Source of the DNA: Pseudomonas sp. CBZ-4
Lineage (GTDB): Bacteria > Pseudomonadota > Gammaproteobacteria > Pseudomonadales > Pseudomonadaceae
Length of the DNA stretch: 62,918 bases
Reading direction: 5' to 3'
NCBI RefSeq assembly: GCF_000346755.1
Contig: NZ_ANNV01000161.1
Coordinates: 1 to 62,918, forward strand
The translations under genes and the position numbers were made by a program. Below are positions 34,458-43,563 of this stretch, piece after piece. The notes under the pieces were generated by a model, which was not told the origin of the DNA, did not search any database, and worked only from the letters and a program-made list of their open reading frames with translations. Position 1 is the stretch's first letter. Each line of letters opens with the position of its first letter.

Positions 34458-37400
34458 GCCAGACCAATCGCCTGTCCAACGGTGGCCGGATCGACCGTAA
34501 CAAAGTCCTGACGTTTACCTTCAACGGCCAGACCTACAAGGGCTTTGAAGGCGACACGCTCGCCGCAGCCCTGCTGGCCAACGGCGTCGATATCATCGGC
34601 CGCAGCTTCAAGTATTCGCGTCCGCGCGGCATCTTTGCCGCCGGCGCCGAAGAGCCGAACGCGGTGCTGCAGATCGGCGCCACCGAAGCCACCCAGATCC
34701 CCAACGTGCGCGCCACGCAACAGGCGCTGTACCAGGGCCTGGTCGCCACCAGCACCAACGGCTGGCCGAACGTCAACACCGACGTGATGGGCATTCTTGG
34801 CAAGGTCGGCGGCAAGCTGATGCCGCCGGGTTTCTACTACAAAACCTTCATGTACCCGCAATCGTTCTGGATGACGTACGAGAAGTACATCCGCAAGGCT
34901 GCCGGCCTTGGCCGCTCGCCGACCGAGAACGACCCGGACACCTACGACAACTTCAACCGTCACTGCGACGTGCTGGTGGTCGGCGCAGGCCCTGCCGGTT
35001 TGGCCGCTGCATTGGCTGCCGCGCGCAGCGGTGCCCGCGTGATCATCGCCGACGAGCAGGAAGAGTTCGGCGGCTCGCTGCTGGATTCCCGTGAAAGCCT
35101 CGACGGCAAGCCGGCCACTGAGTGGGTCGCCAGCGTCATTGCTGAATTGAAAGCCCTGCCCGACGTGGTGCTGCTGCCCCGCGCCACCGTCAACGGCTAC
35201 CACGACCATAACTTCCTGACCATCCACGAACGCCTCACCGACCACCTCGGTGACCGTGCGCCGATTGGTGTGGTGCGCCAGCGTATCCACCGTGTGCGCG
35301 CCAAGCGTGTGGTACTGGCGACCGGGGCGTGCGAGCGCCCGCTGGTGTACGGCAACAACGATGTGCCGGGCAACATGCTCGCCGGTGCGGTGTCGACCTA
35401 CGTGCGTCGCTACGGCGTGGCACCGGGCAAGAAGCTGGTGCTGTCGACCAACAACGACCACGCCTACCGCGTTGCGTTGGATTGGTTGGATGCGGGCCTG
35501 CAAGTGGTCGCCGTGGCCGATGTGCGCCACAACCCTCGCGGCGCACTGGTTGAAGAAGCCCGCGCCAAAGGTATTCGCATCCTCACCGGCAGCGCCGTGG
35601 TCGAAGCCCGTGGTACCAAGCGCGTGACCGCTGCTCGTGTCGCTGCGATCGATGTGAAAGCACACAAAGTCACCAGCCCCGGCGAGTGGCTGGACTGCGA
35701 CCTGGTAGCCAGCTCCGGCGGCTACAGCCCGGTGGTTCACTTGGCCTCGCACCTGGGCGGCAAGCCGACCTGGCGTGAAGACATCCTCGGTTTTGTGCCG
35801 GGCGAGGCACCGCAAAAACGCGTGTGCGTCGGTGGTATCAACGGCGTCTACGGTCTCGGTGATTCCCTGGCGGACGGTTTTGAAGGCGGCGTGCGCGCGG
35901 CCAGCGAAGCTGGTTTTGCGCCGGTCGAAGGCACCTTGCCAAAAGCCCTGAGCCGCTTGGAAGAGCCGACCCTGGCGATCTACCAAGTGCCCCACGACAA
36001 ACCAACCGCACGGGCACCAAAGCAATTCGTCGACCTGCAAAACGACGTGACCGCCGCCGCCATCGAACTGGCGACCCGCGAAGGTTTCGAGTCGGTGGAG
36101 CACGTCAAGCGCTACACCGCGCTGGGCTTTGGTACCGACCAGGGCAAGCTGGGCAACGTCAACGGCCTGGCGATTGCTGCGCGTTCGTTGAACGTGACCA
36201 TCCCGCAGATGGGCACCACCATGTTCCGCCCGAACTACACGCCGGTGACGTTTGGCGCGGTAGCCGGTCGTCACTGTGGGCACATCTTCGAACCCGTCCG
36301 TTACACCGCCCTGCAAGCCTGGCACGTGAAGAACGGCGCCGAGTTTGAAGACGTCGGCCAGTGGAAACGCCCGTGGTACTTCCCGCGCAACGGTGAAGAC
36401 CTGCACGCTGCGGTGAAACGCGAATGCCTGGCCGTGCGCGACAGCGTTGGTCTGCTGGATGCGTCCACCCTCGGCAAGATCGACATCCAGGGCCCGGATG
36501 CCCGCGAGTTCCTCAACCGCATCTACACCAACGCCTGGACCAAGCTCGACGTGGGCAAGGCGCGCTACGGCCTGATGTGCAAGGAAGACGGCATGGTCTT
36601 CGATGACGGCGTCACCGCCTGCCTCGCCGACAACCACTTCCTGATGACCACCACCACCGGCGGCGCGGCCCGCGTACTGCAGTGGCTGGAAATCTATCAA
36701 CAGACCGAGTGGCCAGACCTCAAGGTGTACTTCACCTCGGTCACCGACCACTGGGCCACCATGACCCTGTCCGGCCCCAATAGCCGCAAGCTGCTGGCCG
36801 AAGTCACCGACATCGACCTGGACAAGGACGGCTTCCCGTTCATGACCTGGAAAGAAGGCCTGGTGGGTGGCGTGCCGGCGCGGGTGTTCCGGATCTCGTT
36901 TACCGGTGAGCTGTCGTACGAAGTCAACGTGCAAGCCGACTACGCCATGGGCGTGCTGGAAAAAATCGTCGACGCCGGCAAGAAGTACAACCTGACCCCG
37001 TACGGCACCGAAACCATGCACGTGCTGCGGGCCGAGAAGGGCTTCATCATCGTCGGCCAGGACACCGACGGCTCGATGACCCCGGACGACCTGAACATGG
37101 GTTGGTGTGTCGGTCGCACCAAACCGTTCTCGTGGATCGGCTGGCGCGGCATGAACCGTGAAGACTGCGTGCGTGAAGAGCGCAAGCAACTGGTGGGCTT
37201 GAAGCCGGTGGACCCGAAAGTGTGGCTGCCGGAAGGCGCGCAGTTGGTGTTCGATCCGAAGCAGTCGATCCCGATGAAGATGGTCGGTCACGTGACCTCG
37301 AGTTATGCCCACAACTCCCTCGGCTATTCGTTCGCGATGGGCGTGGTGAAGGGCGGCTTGAAGCGCATCGGCGAGCGGGTGTTTTCACCGCAGGCGGATG

Positions 37401-37471
37401 GCAGCGTGATCGAGGCGGAAATTGTGTCTTCGGTGTTCTTCGATCCTAAGGGCGATCGCCAGAACATCTGA
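34454..37471 (+). CDS. soxA: Sarcosine oxidase subunit alpha
   Basis: This 1005-residue large subunit has an N-terminal 2Fe-2S-ferredoxin-like fold (about 1-100), a pyridine-nucleotide/FAD module starting CDVLVVGAGPAGLAAALAAA (about 172-192), and a C-terminal GcvT-like aminomethyltransferase domain (about 600-1000) that binds tetrahydrofolate and collects the methyl group as methylene-THF. The length is normal for the family. Confidence 0.96.
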   Translation: MSQTNRLSNGGRIDRNKVLTFTFNGQTYKGFEGDTLAAALLANGVDIIGRSFKYSRPRGIFAAGAEEPNAVLQIGATEATQIPNVRATQQALYQGLVATSTNGWPNVNTDVMGILGKVGGKLMPPGFYYKTFMYPQSFWMTYEKYIRKAAGLGRSPTENDPDTYDNFNRHCDVLVVGAGPAGLAAALAAARSGARVIIADEQEEFGGSLLDSRESLDGKPATEWVASVIAELKALPDVVLLPRATVNGYHDHNFLTIHERLTDHLGDRAPIGVVRQRIHRVRAKRVVLATGACERPLVYGNNDVPGNMLAGAVSTYVRRYGVAPGKKLVLSTNNDHAYRVALDWLDAGLQVVAVADVRHNPRGALVEEARAKGIRILTGSAVVEARGTKRVTAARVAAIDVKAHKVTSPGEWLDCDLVASSGGYSPVVHLASHLGGKPTWREDILGFVPGEAPQKRVCVGGINGVYGLGDSLADGFEGGVRAASEAGFAPVEGTLPKALSRLEEPTLAIYQVPHDKPTARAPKQFVDLQNDVTAAAIELATREGFESVEHVKRYTALGFGTDQGKLGNVNGLAIAARSLNVTIPQMGTTMFRPNYTPVTFGAVAGRHCGHIFEPVRYTALQAWHVKNGAEFEDVGQWKRPWYFPRNGEDLHAAVKRECLAVRDSVGLLDASTLGKIDIQGPDAREFLNRIYTNAWTKLDVGKARYGLMCKEDGMVFDDGVTACLADNHFLMTTTTGGAARVLQWLEIYQQTEWPDLKVYFTSVTDHWATMTLSGPNSRKLLAEVTDIDLDKDGFPFMTWKEGLVGGVPARVFRISFTGELSYEVNVQADYAMGVLEKIVDAGKKYNLTPYGTETMHVLRAEKGFIIVGQDTDGSMTPDDLNMGWCVGRTKPFSWIGWRGMNREDCVREERKQLVGLKPVDPKVWLPEGAQLVFDPKQSIPMKMVGHVTSSYAHNSLGYSFAMGVVKGGLKRIGERVFSPQADGSVIEAEIVSSVFFDPKGDRQNI

Positions 37472-37487
37472 TGGACCGAGTCGCCTG

Positions 37488-37558
37488 CATCGCAGGCAAG
37501 CCAGCTCCCACACTTGGAATGCATTCCCTTGTGGGAGCCGGGCTTGCCCGCGATGAGG
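37488..37558. repeat. Outward-facing REP pair between soxA and soxG
   Basis: One REP arm (CATCGCAGGCAAGCCAGCTC...) and a second of another class (TGTGGGAGCCGGGCTTGCCC...) lie back-to-back with 17 bp between them. The order of the arms is opposite to that in the usual REPIN. Confidence 0.8.
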
Positions 37559-37595
37559 CCAGAACAGACACCACAGCATTCAGAACAGGTGCTTT

Positions 37596-38228
37596 ATGAC
37601 AGCAGCCAATGTTTACCAACAACGCCCAACCACCGGGGCCAAGGCCGAGTCGTCGCTGCACCATGCCGACCTCGCCAGCCTGGTCGGCAAGGGCCGCAAG
37701 AACGCCGGCGTGACCGTGCGCGAAAAGAAACTCCTGGGCCACCTGACCATTCGTGGTGATGGCCACGATGCAGCCTTCGCCGCCGGTGTACACAAGGCCC
37801 TGGGCATCGAATTGCCAAGCGCCTTGACCGTGATCGTCAAGGGCGACACCAGCCTGCAATGGCTCGGCCCGGATGAGTGGTTGCTCATCGTGCCCAGCGG
37901 TGAAGAATTCGCCGCCGAACAAAAGCTGCGTGACGCCCTGGGTGAGTTGCATATCCAGATCGTCAACGTCAGCGGCGGCCAGCAGATCCTTGAACTGAGC
38001 GGCCCGAACGTACGCGATGTGCTGATGAAGTCCACCAGCTACGACGTGCACCCCGACAACTTTCCGGTGGGCAAGGCCGTGGGCACGGTGTTCGCCAAGT
38101 CGCAACTGGTGATCCGTCATACCGCCGAAGACACCTGGGAACTGTTGATTCGCCGTAGCTTCTCGGATTACTGGTGGTTGTGGTTGCAGGACGCGTCCGC
38201 CGAGTTCGGCCTGAGTGTCCAAGCCTGA
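37596..38228 (+). CDS. soxG: Sarcosine oxidase subunit gamma
   Basis: This 210-residue subunit of the heterotetrameric sarcosine oxidase is distantly GcvT-like (LQWLGPDEWLLIVP; LIRRSFSDYWWLWLQDA). It lies between soxA and purU. Its ATG follows a 124-bp gap that contains REP sequences. Confidence 0.93.
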   Translation: MTAANVYQQRPTTGAKAESSLHHADLASLVGKGRKNAGVTVREKKLLGHLTIRGDGHDAAFAAGVHKALGIELPSALTVIVKGDTSLQWLGPDEWLLIVPSGEEFAAEQKLRDALGELHIQIVNVSGGQQILELSGPNVRDVLMKSTSYDVHPDNFPVGKAVGTVFAKSQLVIRHTAEDTWELLIRRSFSDYWWLWLQDASAEFGLSVQA

Positions 38229-38238
38229 GGAATACCTT

Positions 38239-39096
38239 ATGAGCCGCGCCCCTGATACATGGATTTTGACCGCCGACTGCCCCAGCGTGCTCGGCACGGT
38301 GGACGCGGTCACCCGTTACCTGTTCGAGCAGGGCTGCTACGTCACCGAGCACCACTCGTTCGATGACCGGCTTTCCGGCCGGTTCTTCATCCGCGTGGAG
38401 TTCCGCCAGCCGGACGGTTTTGACGAACAAGGTTTCCGCGACGGCCTGGCCACGCGCGGTGAAGCCTTCGGCATGATCTTCGAGCTAGCGGCGCCGAACT
38501 ACCGGCCAAAAGTGGTGATCATGGTCTCCAAGGCCGATCACTGCCTCAACGACCTGTTGTACCGCCAGCGCATCGGTCAACTGTCGATGGACGTGGTCGC
38601 AGTGGTGTCCAACCACCCCGATCTGAAGCCGTTGGCCGACTGGCACCAGATTCCCTACTACCATTTCCCCCTCGACCCCAACGACAAGCCATCGCAGGAA
38701 CGTCAGGTGTGGCAGGTGGTGGAAGGCACCGGTGCGGAACTGGTGATTCTTGCGCGCTACATGCAAGTGCTGTCGCCGGAGCTGTGCCGCAAGCTGGATG
38801 GCAAGGCGATCAATATCCACCACTCGTTGTTGCCAGGGTTCAAGGGCGCCAAGCCCTATCATCAGGCGTACAACAAGGGTGTGAAACTGGTCGGCGCGAC
38901 GGCGCACTACATCAACAACGATCTGGACGAAGGCCCGATCATCGCCCAGGGCGTGGAGGTGGTGGACCACAGTCACTATCCCGAGGATTTGATTGCCAAG
39001 GGGCGCGATATTGAAGGGCTGACGTTGGCCCGGGCCGTTGGGTATCACATTGAGCGGCGGGTTTTCTTGAACGCCAATCGGACGGTGGTGCTCTGA
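38239..39096 (+). CDS. purU: Formyltetrahydrofolate deformylase
   Basis: This 285-residue enzyme hydrolyses 10-formyl-THF to formate and THF. It has an N-terminal ACT domain (about 5-85) and a C-terminal formyl transferase domain with the catalytic region INIHHSLLPGFKGAKPYHQAY and GATAHYINNDLDEGPII. It restores free THF when sarcosine oxidation loads the folate pool. The ATG at 38239 follows TGAGGA, 10 bp after soxG. Confidence 0.95.
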   Translation: MSRAPDTWILTADCPSVLGTVDAVTRYLFEQGCYVTEHHSFDDRLSGRFFIRVEFRQPDGFDEQGFRDGLATRGEAFGMIFELAAPNYRPKVVIMVSKADHCLNDLLYRQRIGQLSMDVVAVVSNHPDLKPLADWHQIPYYHFPLDPNDKPSQERQVWQVVEGTGAELVILARYMQVLSPELCRKLDGKAINIHHSLLPGFKGAKPYHQAYNKGVKLVGATAHYINNDLDEGPIIAQGVEVVDHSHYPEDLIAKGRDIEGLTLARAVGYHIERRVFLNANRTVVL

Positions 39097-39100
39097 CTGA

Positions 39101-39173
39101 CGCTATCGCGGGCAAGCCCGCTCCCACATTTGGAATGCGTACGCCTGTGGGAGCTGGCTTGCCTGCGATGAGG
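39101..39173. repeat. Outward-facing REP pair between purU and fdhA
   Basis: Two REP arms of different classes lie back-to-back, in the same unusual order as the pair after soxA, in the 179-bp gap. Confidence 0.8.
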
Positions 39174-39275
39174 CCCCAACAAACAACCCAAGAAACAGCA
39201 TCTGTACCCGAGCATTTAACGCGCTGCCCAACCAAGGGCAACGCAGTTCCATAAAAACAACAGCGAGGTGAAAGC

Positions 39276-40475
39276 ATGTCTGGTAATCGTGGTGTCGTGT
39301 ATCTCGGCAACGGCCAAGTCGAAGTACAGAAAATCGACTATCCCAAAATGCAGGACCCCCGTGGCAGGAAGATTGAGCACGGCGTCATCCTGCGCGTGGT
39401 CTCCACCAATATCTGCGGCTCCGACCAACACATGGTGCGCGGCCGCACCACTGCGCAGGTCGGCCTGGTGCTCGGTCACGAGATCACCGGCGAAGTGATC
39501 GAGATGGGCAGCGGCGTCGAAAACCTGAAAATCGGCGATCTGGTCTCGGTACCGTTCAACGTTGCCTGCGGTCTGTGCCGCTCCTGCAAAGAACAACACA
39601 CCGGCGTGTGCCTGAGCGTCAACCCGGCCCGCCCGGGCGGTGCCTACGGCTACGTGGACATGGGCGACTGGACCGGCGGCCAGGCCGAGTACGTGCTGGT
39701 GCCGTATGCCGATTTCAACTTGCTGAAGCTGCCGGACCGCGACAAGGCCATGGAAAAAATCCGTGATCTGACGTGCCTCTCCGACATTCTCCCAACGGGC
39801 TACCACGGCGCCGTAACTGCCGGCGTTGGCCCGGGCAGTACCGTCTACATTGCCGGTGCGGGACCGGTCGGCCTGGCCGCTGCCGCCTCTGCGCGCCTGT
39901 TGGGTGCGGCCGTGGTGATTATCGGCGACGTCAACCCGATCCGCCTGGCCCACGCCAAGGCCCAGGGTTTCGAGATTGCCGACCTGTCCACCGACACCCC
40001 GCTGCACGAACAGATCGCCGCGCTGCTGGGCGAGCCGGAAGTGGACTGCGCGGTGGATTGCGTGGGCTTCGAAGCGCGTGGCCACGGGCATGACGGCGTC
40101 AAGGCCGAAGCGCCGGCCACCGTGCTCAACTCGCTGATGGGCGTGGTGCGCGTGGCGGGCAAGATTGGTATCCCGGGCCTGTACGTCACCGAAGACCCGG
40201 GTGCCGTGGATGCCGCCGCGAAGATGGGCAGCCTGAGCATTCGCTTCGGTCTGGGCTGGGCCAAGTCCCACAGCTTCCACACCGGGCAGACGCCGGTGAT
40301 GAAGTACAACCGCCAACTGATGCAGGCGATCATGTGGGACCGGCTCAACATCGCCGACATCGTCGGCGTGGAGGTGATCAGCCTGGATCAAGCGCCACGT
40401 GGCTACGGTGAGTTTGACGCGGGCGTGCCGAAGAAGTTTGTGATTGATCCGCACAAGCTGTTCAGTGCGGCGTAA
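39276..40475 (+). CDS. fdhA: Glutathione-independent formaldehyde dehydrogenase
   Basis: This 399-residue zinc alcohol dehydrogenase family protein oxidises formaldehyde to formate with NAD+. It has the catalytic zinc region NICGSDQHMVRGRT and GHEITGEVIEMG, the structural zinc cysteines CGLCRSCKEQHTGVC, and the Rossmann motif AGAGPVGLAAAASA. It removes the formaldehyde released by GbcAB, DgcAB and SoxBDAG. A strong terminator follows. Confidence 0.95.
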   Translation: MSGNRGVVYLGNGQVEVQKIDYPKMQDPRGRKIEHGVILRVVSTNICGSDQHMVRGRTTAQVGLVLGHEITGEVIEMGSGVENLKIGDLVSVPFNVACGLCRSCKEQHTGVCLSVNPARPGGAYGYVDMGDWTGGQAEYVLVPYADFNLLKLPDRDKAMEKIRDLTCLSDILPTGYHGAVTAGVGPGSTVYIAGAGPVGLAAAASARLLGAAVVIIGDVNPIRLAHAKAQGFEIADLSTDTPLHEQIAALLGEPEVDCAVDCVGFEARGHGHDGVKAEAPATVLNSLMGVVRVAGKIGIPGLYVTEDPGAVDAAAKMGSLSIRFGLGWAKSHSFHTGQTPVMKYNRQLMQAIMWDRLNIADIVGVEVISLDQAPRGYGEFDAGVPKKFVIDPHKLFSAA

Positions 40476-40490
40476 CCCCTAGAGCCTGGA

Positions 40491-40518
40491 AAAAGCGACC
40501 GAAAGGTCGCTTTTTTTT
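40491..40518 (+). terminator. Intrinsic terminator of the glyA-sox-purU-fdhA group
   Basis: AGCGACC and GGTCGCT pair around GAAA, followed by a run of eight T residues. It lies 16 bp after the fdhA stop codon. Confidence 0.92.
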
Positions 40519-40550
40519 GCCGGTCTGGATGTGTAAACACCAGTCGTTTA

Positions 40551-41228
40551 TCAGCGAGTTGCCAGTGCGCCCTGGTACAGCACGGGACCCGTAGGCTGGC
40601 CGGTCGGTGAGCCGCCGCGTGGCTCCAGGCTGACCGCCAGGGTCAGCGGTTGGGTGAGCAAGGCTTGCTGCGCCCGATTGAGCGGGATCCGACCTTTGCC
40701 GCTGCCAGGCACCAGGCCTAGGGAGATCGGCTTGCCGCCGCCTGGAATCGCCCACAGCTCCAGGTCTCGCGCCGGTTCCACGGCGGCCAGGGTCAGCGCC
40801 TCGACTTGCAGATGATCGCCCACCGCCTGGACCCGCAACGCCGGTTCCTGGCTGGCGTTGACCAGCGTGGCGTTGTACGTCACGCCCGGATCGCGCGGGT
40901 ACAGCACGCCTACCAGCAACGCCACGCCCACTGCGCATGCGGCCGCCAGCAAGCGTACATTCCTCCACATCGGCTTCCTCACCGGCAGATGCAGCACCTG
41001 CGGTTCGATGCGCGCCTGGATGCCTGCCCATACGTGGTCCGGTAGCGGATGTTCAGGCAGCGTGCCGGTCAGGCTGGCCAGGGCATCCTGCCAGTGGCCG
41101 AGTTCGACTCGCAGTGCTGGATCTTCCAGCAACAAGCGGTCGAATCGACGACGAGCGGTAGCCGGCATCAGCCCGATGGCGTAGTCGGCGGCGAGCGCCC
41201 GGCGCAGTGGTGTGGTTTGGTAGTTCAT
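40551..41228 (-). CDS. RskA-like anti-sigma factor
   Basis: This 225-residue membrane anti-sigma factor has a cytoplasmic N-terminal zinc-finger-like or anti-sigma domain (about 1-85; YAIGLMPATARRRFDRLLL), one membrane helix (LLAAACAVGVALLVGVLY, about 92-110), and a periplasmic RskA/anti-sigma-K domain (DLELWAIPGGGKPISLG). Its start overlaps the sigma gene stop by 4 bp. Confidence 0.88.
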   Translation of the reverse strand: MNYQTTPLRRALAADYAIGLMPATARRRFDRLLLEDPALRVELGHWQDALASLTGTLPEHPLPDHVWAGIQARIEPQVLHLPVRKPMWRNVRLLAAACAVGVALLVGVLYPRDPGVTYNATLVNASQEPALRVQAVGDHLQVEALTLAAVEPARDLELWAIPGGGKPISLGLVPGSGKGRIPLNRAQQALLTQPLTLAVSLEPRGGSPTGQPTGPVLYQGALATR

Positions 41229-41851
41229 GATTCAAGGCACCTGCGCAGGCGCTCCATGCCGCGACGGATCCAGGATTTGACCGAGCCCAGGGGCGCGGCC
41301 ATATGCTCGGCCAGCTCCGCGCACGACAGGCCCTTGAAGTAAGCCACGCTGATGGACTGGCGTTGCAGGCCGTCGAGGCTATCGAGGCAGCGGTTCAGGG
41401 CATGGGCATCGCGTTCGCGGTCGAGTTGTTCGTGGGCGCTGGGGCTGTCGTCGAGCATCGCATCCTGCTGACCGTCGGCCAGGGGCTGTTCGCGGCGTTT
41501 GCGCAGTTGGTCGATGGCCAGGTTGCGGGTGATGTTGACCATCCAGGTCATCGGCGCCGCCAGGTGGGCCTCGTAGCGCGAAGCGTTGTACCAGATGCGC
41601 ACGAAGGCTTCCTGCAACACGTCTTCAGCCAGGTCCGAGCGGCCCATGAACCGCAAGGCGACACCGTGCAAGCGCGGCGAAACACTACGGTAGAGCGTTT
41701 CGAAGGCCTGGCGGTTGCCCAAGGCGCACTGCGCGAGCAAGGCGCTCAATGGGTCTGCATCGTTGATCGGAATAGGGCTTCTCCAGGCACTCGGACGAGG
41801 GCGACGGGACTGCGCACGGTAGGCAAAGGGTAGTTCAGCTTGTGCGTTCAT
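41225..41851 (-). CDS. ECF sigma factor (SigK-like)
   Basis: This 208-residue ECF sigma factor has region 2 (FETLYRSVSPRLHGVALRFM ... DVLQEAFVRIW) and region 4 (SISVAYFKGLSCAELAEHM). It pairs with the overlapping RskA-like gene. The ATG at 41851 (MNAQAELPF) is preferred over the codon at 41890. It is divergent from the DUF2780 gene, a possible target; the inducing signal is unknown, but related pairs respond to oxidative stress. Confidence 0.88.
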   Translation of the reverse strand: MNAQAELPFAYRAQSRRPRPSAWRSPIPINDADPLSALLAQCALGNRQAFETLYRSVSPRLHGVALRFMGRSDLAEDVLQEAFVRIWYNASRYEAHLAAPMTWMVNITRNLAIDQLRKRREQPLADGQQDAMLDDSPSAHEQLDRERDAHALNRCLDSLDGLQRQSISVAYFKGLSCAELAEHMAAPLGSVKSWIRRGMERLRRCLES

Positions 41852-42001
41852 TCCATGCCACTCCCGGCGGTGCTGCTGGGATATACGCACGGGCGGATGA
41901 TTCGGATGCAGCTTTTTCTGAACTAATCTCGATATGGGAACAATCCTTCGGGATCGTCAGTCAAACCCTCGCTTTAGCTCCTACTTTCAGAGGTTGTCTT
42001 G

Positions 42002-42574
42002 ATGAAGATTTCACGCGGTTTCGCCCTTTCCTGCCTGATGACCCTGGCGGCCAGCCCGGCGTTTGCCGCCGGGTTCAGCCTTGGCGATGCCGCCAATGCC
42101 ATTTCCGGCATGCAGGGTGGCAACAACAAGGCCGCCGCAGCCGCACCGTCGTCCGAGACAGCCGGCTTGCTGAGCGCACTGACCTCGCAGCTCAACATCA
42201 CCCCCGAACAAGCCGTCGGCGGCACCGGCGCCATGCTGGGCCTGGCGAAGAACAAGCTGAGTGGCAACGACTACTCGCAATTGGGCAACAGCGTGCCGGG
42301 TCTGGATCAACTGTCGGGCAACAATGCCTTGGGCAGCCTCGGGGCCTTGAGCGGGATGCTCGGCCAGGCGGGCGGCAGCAAGGTCAGCGGCCTGGACGGT
42401 CTGTTGGGCAACGTGAAGAGCACCAATGACCTGAATACGGCGTTCAGCGCCCTGGGCATGGACAGTGGGATGATCGGCCAGTTTGCGCCGGTGATCTTGC
42501 AGTACCTGGGCGGGCAGGGTGCCAGTAGCTCGGTGCTGGGCAAGCTGGCCCAGGCTTGGGGGACTGGCGGTTGA
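42002..42574 (+). CDS. DUF2780 exported protein
   Basis: This 190-residue protein has a signal peptide (MKISRGFALSCLMTLAASPAFA, cut before AGF). The rest is rich in Gly, Leu, Ser and Asn, with repeated short LSG/LGNS/LSALG patterns and the DUF2780 region SALTSQLNITPEQAVGGTGA. The function is unknown. It is divergent from the ECF sigma gene by 150 bp and may belong to its regulon. Confidence 0.8.
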   Translation: MKISRGFALSCLMTLAASPAFAAGFSLGDAANAISGMQGGNNKAAAAAPSSETAGLLSALTSQLNITPEQAVGGTGAMLGLAKNKLSGNDYSQLGNSVPGLDQLSGNNALGSLGALSGMLGQAGGSKVSGLDGLLGNVKSTNDLNTAFSALGMDSGMIGQFAPVILQYLGGQGASSSVLGKLAQAWGTGG

Positions 42575-42654
42575 CTGTGTTTGCCTTGGGTAGGCAGGTT
42601 TAACCGCAATATTGGGGGCTGGTTGTCGTCGTAATAAATTGTGGTGAGGCGCTG

Positions 42655-42683
42655 GGAACGGTAGGAGTTGTGAGGGCCACGCA
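42655..42683 (+). promoter_or_regulatory. Candidate hrp box (HrpL-type promoter)
   Basis: GGAACG, then 16 bases, then CCACGCA. The consensus for HrpL ECF sigma promoters is GGAACC-N15/16-CCACNNA, so only the sixth base differs. It lies 71 bp before the ATG of the repeat protein gene and on the same strand. Confidence 0.6.
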
Positions 42684-42754
42684 GTAGTACCTTTCACAGC
42701 ATCGCGATAGTTGATCTGTAGGAAGGTTCAATCAACTGCCCCACTGGTGAACAC

Positions 42755-43546
42755 ATGACTTCTGTCAACCAGCTTCAGAATACAGTGCAGACCTTTATCA
42801 ACCAGCTCAACAGCCATGAGCAGAGTCAAAAAACTGGACAGGTTGGCGCAAACGCAGCGCATAGCTCGCAGATCCCGACGTGGTTAATGCAGGATTTGCG
42901 CAATGACGTGAAGGCCGTACTTGATGGAACCAATCCTGATAAATCAGTTGCCAACCTGCTGAAAAGCTTGCAAACACTCCAGACATATATCGGCAGGGAA
43001 AGCTCTCGCAGCGATGGAGCGGCGAAAGAATGGCCAGCGGGTAAAGAGCTGCCTTCCGGCGGGGTCGAGATTATAAAGGGGAAGGACGGCCAGCCAATAG
43101 TGGTCGGGCCGGCGAAACAGTGGACTGGCGACGCAACGATGCCAGGTGAGGTCAAGCTTACCGATGAAGCGGCTATGCGAGGTGTGAAGGAGTGGCCAGC
43201 CGACAAAGAGCTGCCTTCCGGCGGGGTCGAGATTATAAAGGGGAAGGACGGCCAGCCAATAGTGGTCGGGCCGGTGAAACAGTGGACTGGCGACGGAGAG
43301 ATGCCAGGTGCGGTCAGTCTTAAAGGCCTGCAGTCGAAGACGTCGAAGTCCCTGGACGATAAGGCTGACACTGTCGCTTCAACGCTCAAGAAGCTCCTGG
43401 ATGGCGGCGCTACCGGCGCAGATGCCCGACGGGTCTTGGCCGATCTGCGCTCGGCCATTCAAGATCTTGTTGGCGTTGGCGCTACGGCCAGTGACGCCGA
43501 ACAGGTACGAAAGGCTCTAGTGAATAGCCTGCAGTCGCAGGCCTGA
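42755..43546 (+). CDS. Repeat-containing protein, possible type III secretion substrate
   Basis: This 263-residue protein has no Sec signal or membrane helix. The first 12 residues (MTSVNQLQNTVQ) have no acidic residue, and the first 40 are rich in Ser, Gln and Asn, as in type III effectors of plant-associated Pseudomonas. Residues 91-144 and 145-about 193 are a 54-residue tandem repeat (KEWPA.KELPSGGVEIIKG core); a C-terminal helical part with GAT.ADA patterns follows. The DNA of the two repeats is nearly identical, so the duplication is recent. The codon choice is less GC-rich than in neighbours. A candidate hrp box lies upstream. No family is recognised. Confidence 0.7.
   Translation: MTSVNQLQNTVQTFINQLNSHEQSQKTGQVGANAAHSSQIPTWLMQDLRNDVKAVLDGTNPDKSVANLLKSLQTLQTYIGRESSRSDGAAKEWPAGKELPSGGVEIIKGKDGQPIVVGPAKQWTGDATMPGEVKLTDEAAMRGVKEWPADKELPSGGVEIIKGKDGQPIVVGPVKQWTGDGEMPGAVSLKGLQSKTSKSLDDKADTVASTLKKLLDGGATGADARRVLADLRSAIQDLVGVGATASDAEQVRKALVNSLQSQA
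43025..43330 (+). repeat. 162-bp tandem duplication inside the repeat protein gene
   Basis: The second copy starts at 43187. About 90 bp in each copy (from 43048 and 43210) are almost identical in nucleotides, with a single obvious change near the end (GCG versus GTG). Confidence 0.85.
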
Positions 43547-43563
43547 ACATTGAACCGAAAACA

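Noticed and set aside
34400..37312. A 970-codon open frame antisense to soxA
   Set aside because: It mirrors the codon bias of soxA on the other strand, is His/Val/Arg-rich without any family pattern, and has no start signal. SoxA is certain.
41941..42001. A TTG start at 41999 for the DUF2780 gene
   Set aside because: The ATG at 42002 gives a standard signal peptide start; the TTG only adds one residue.
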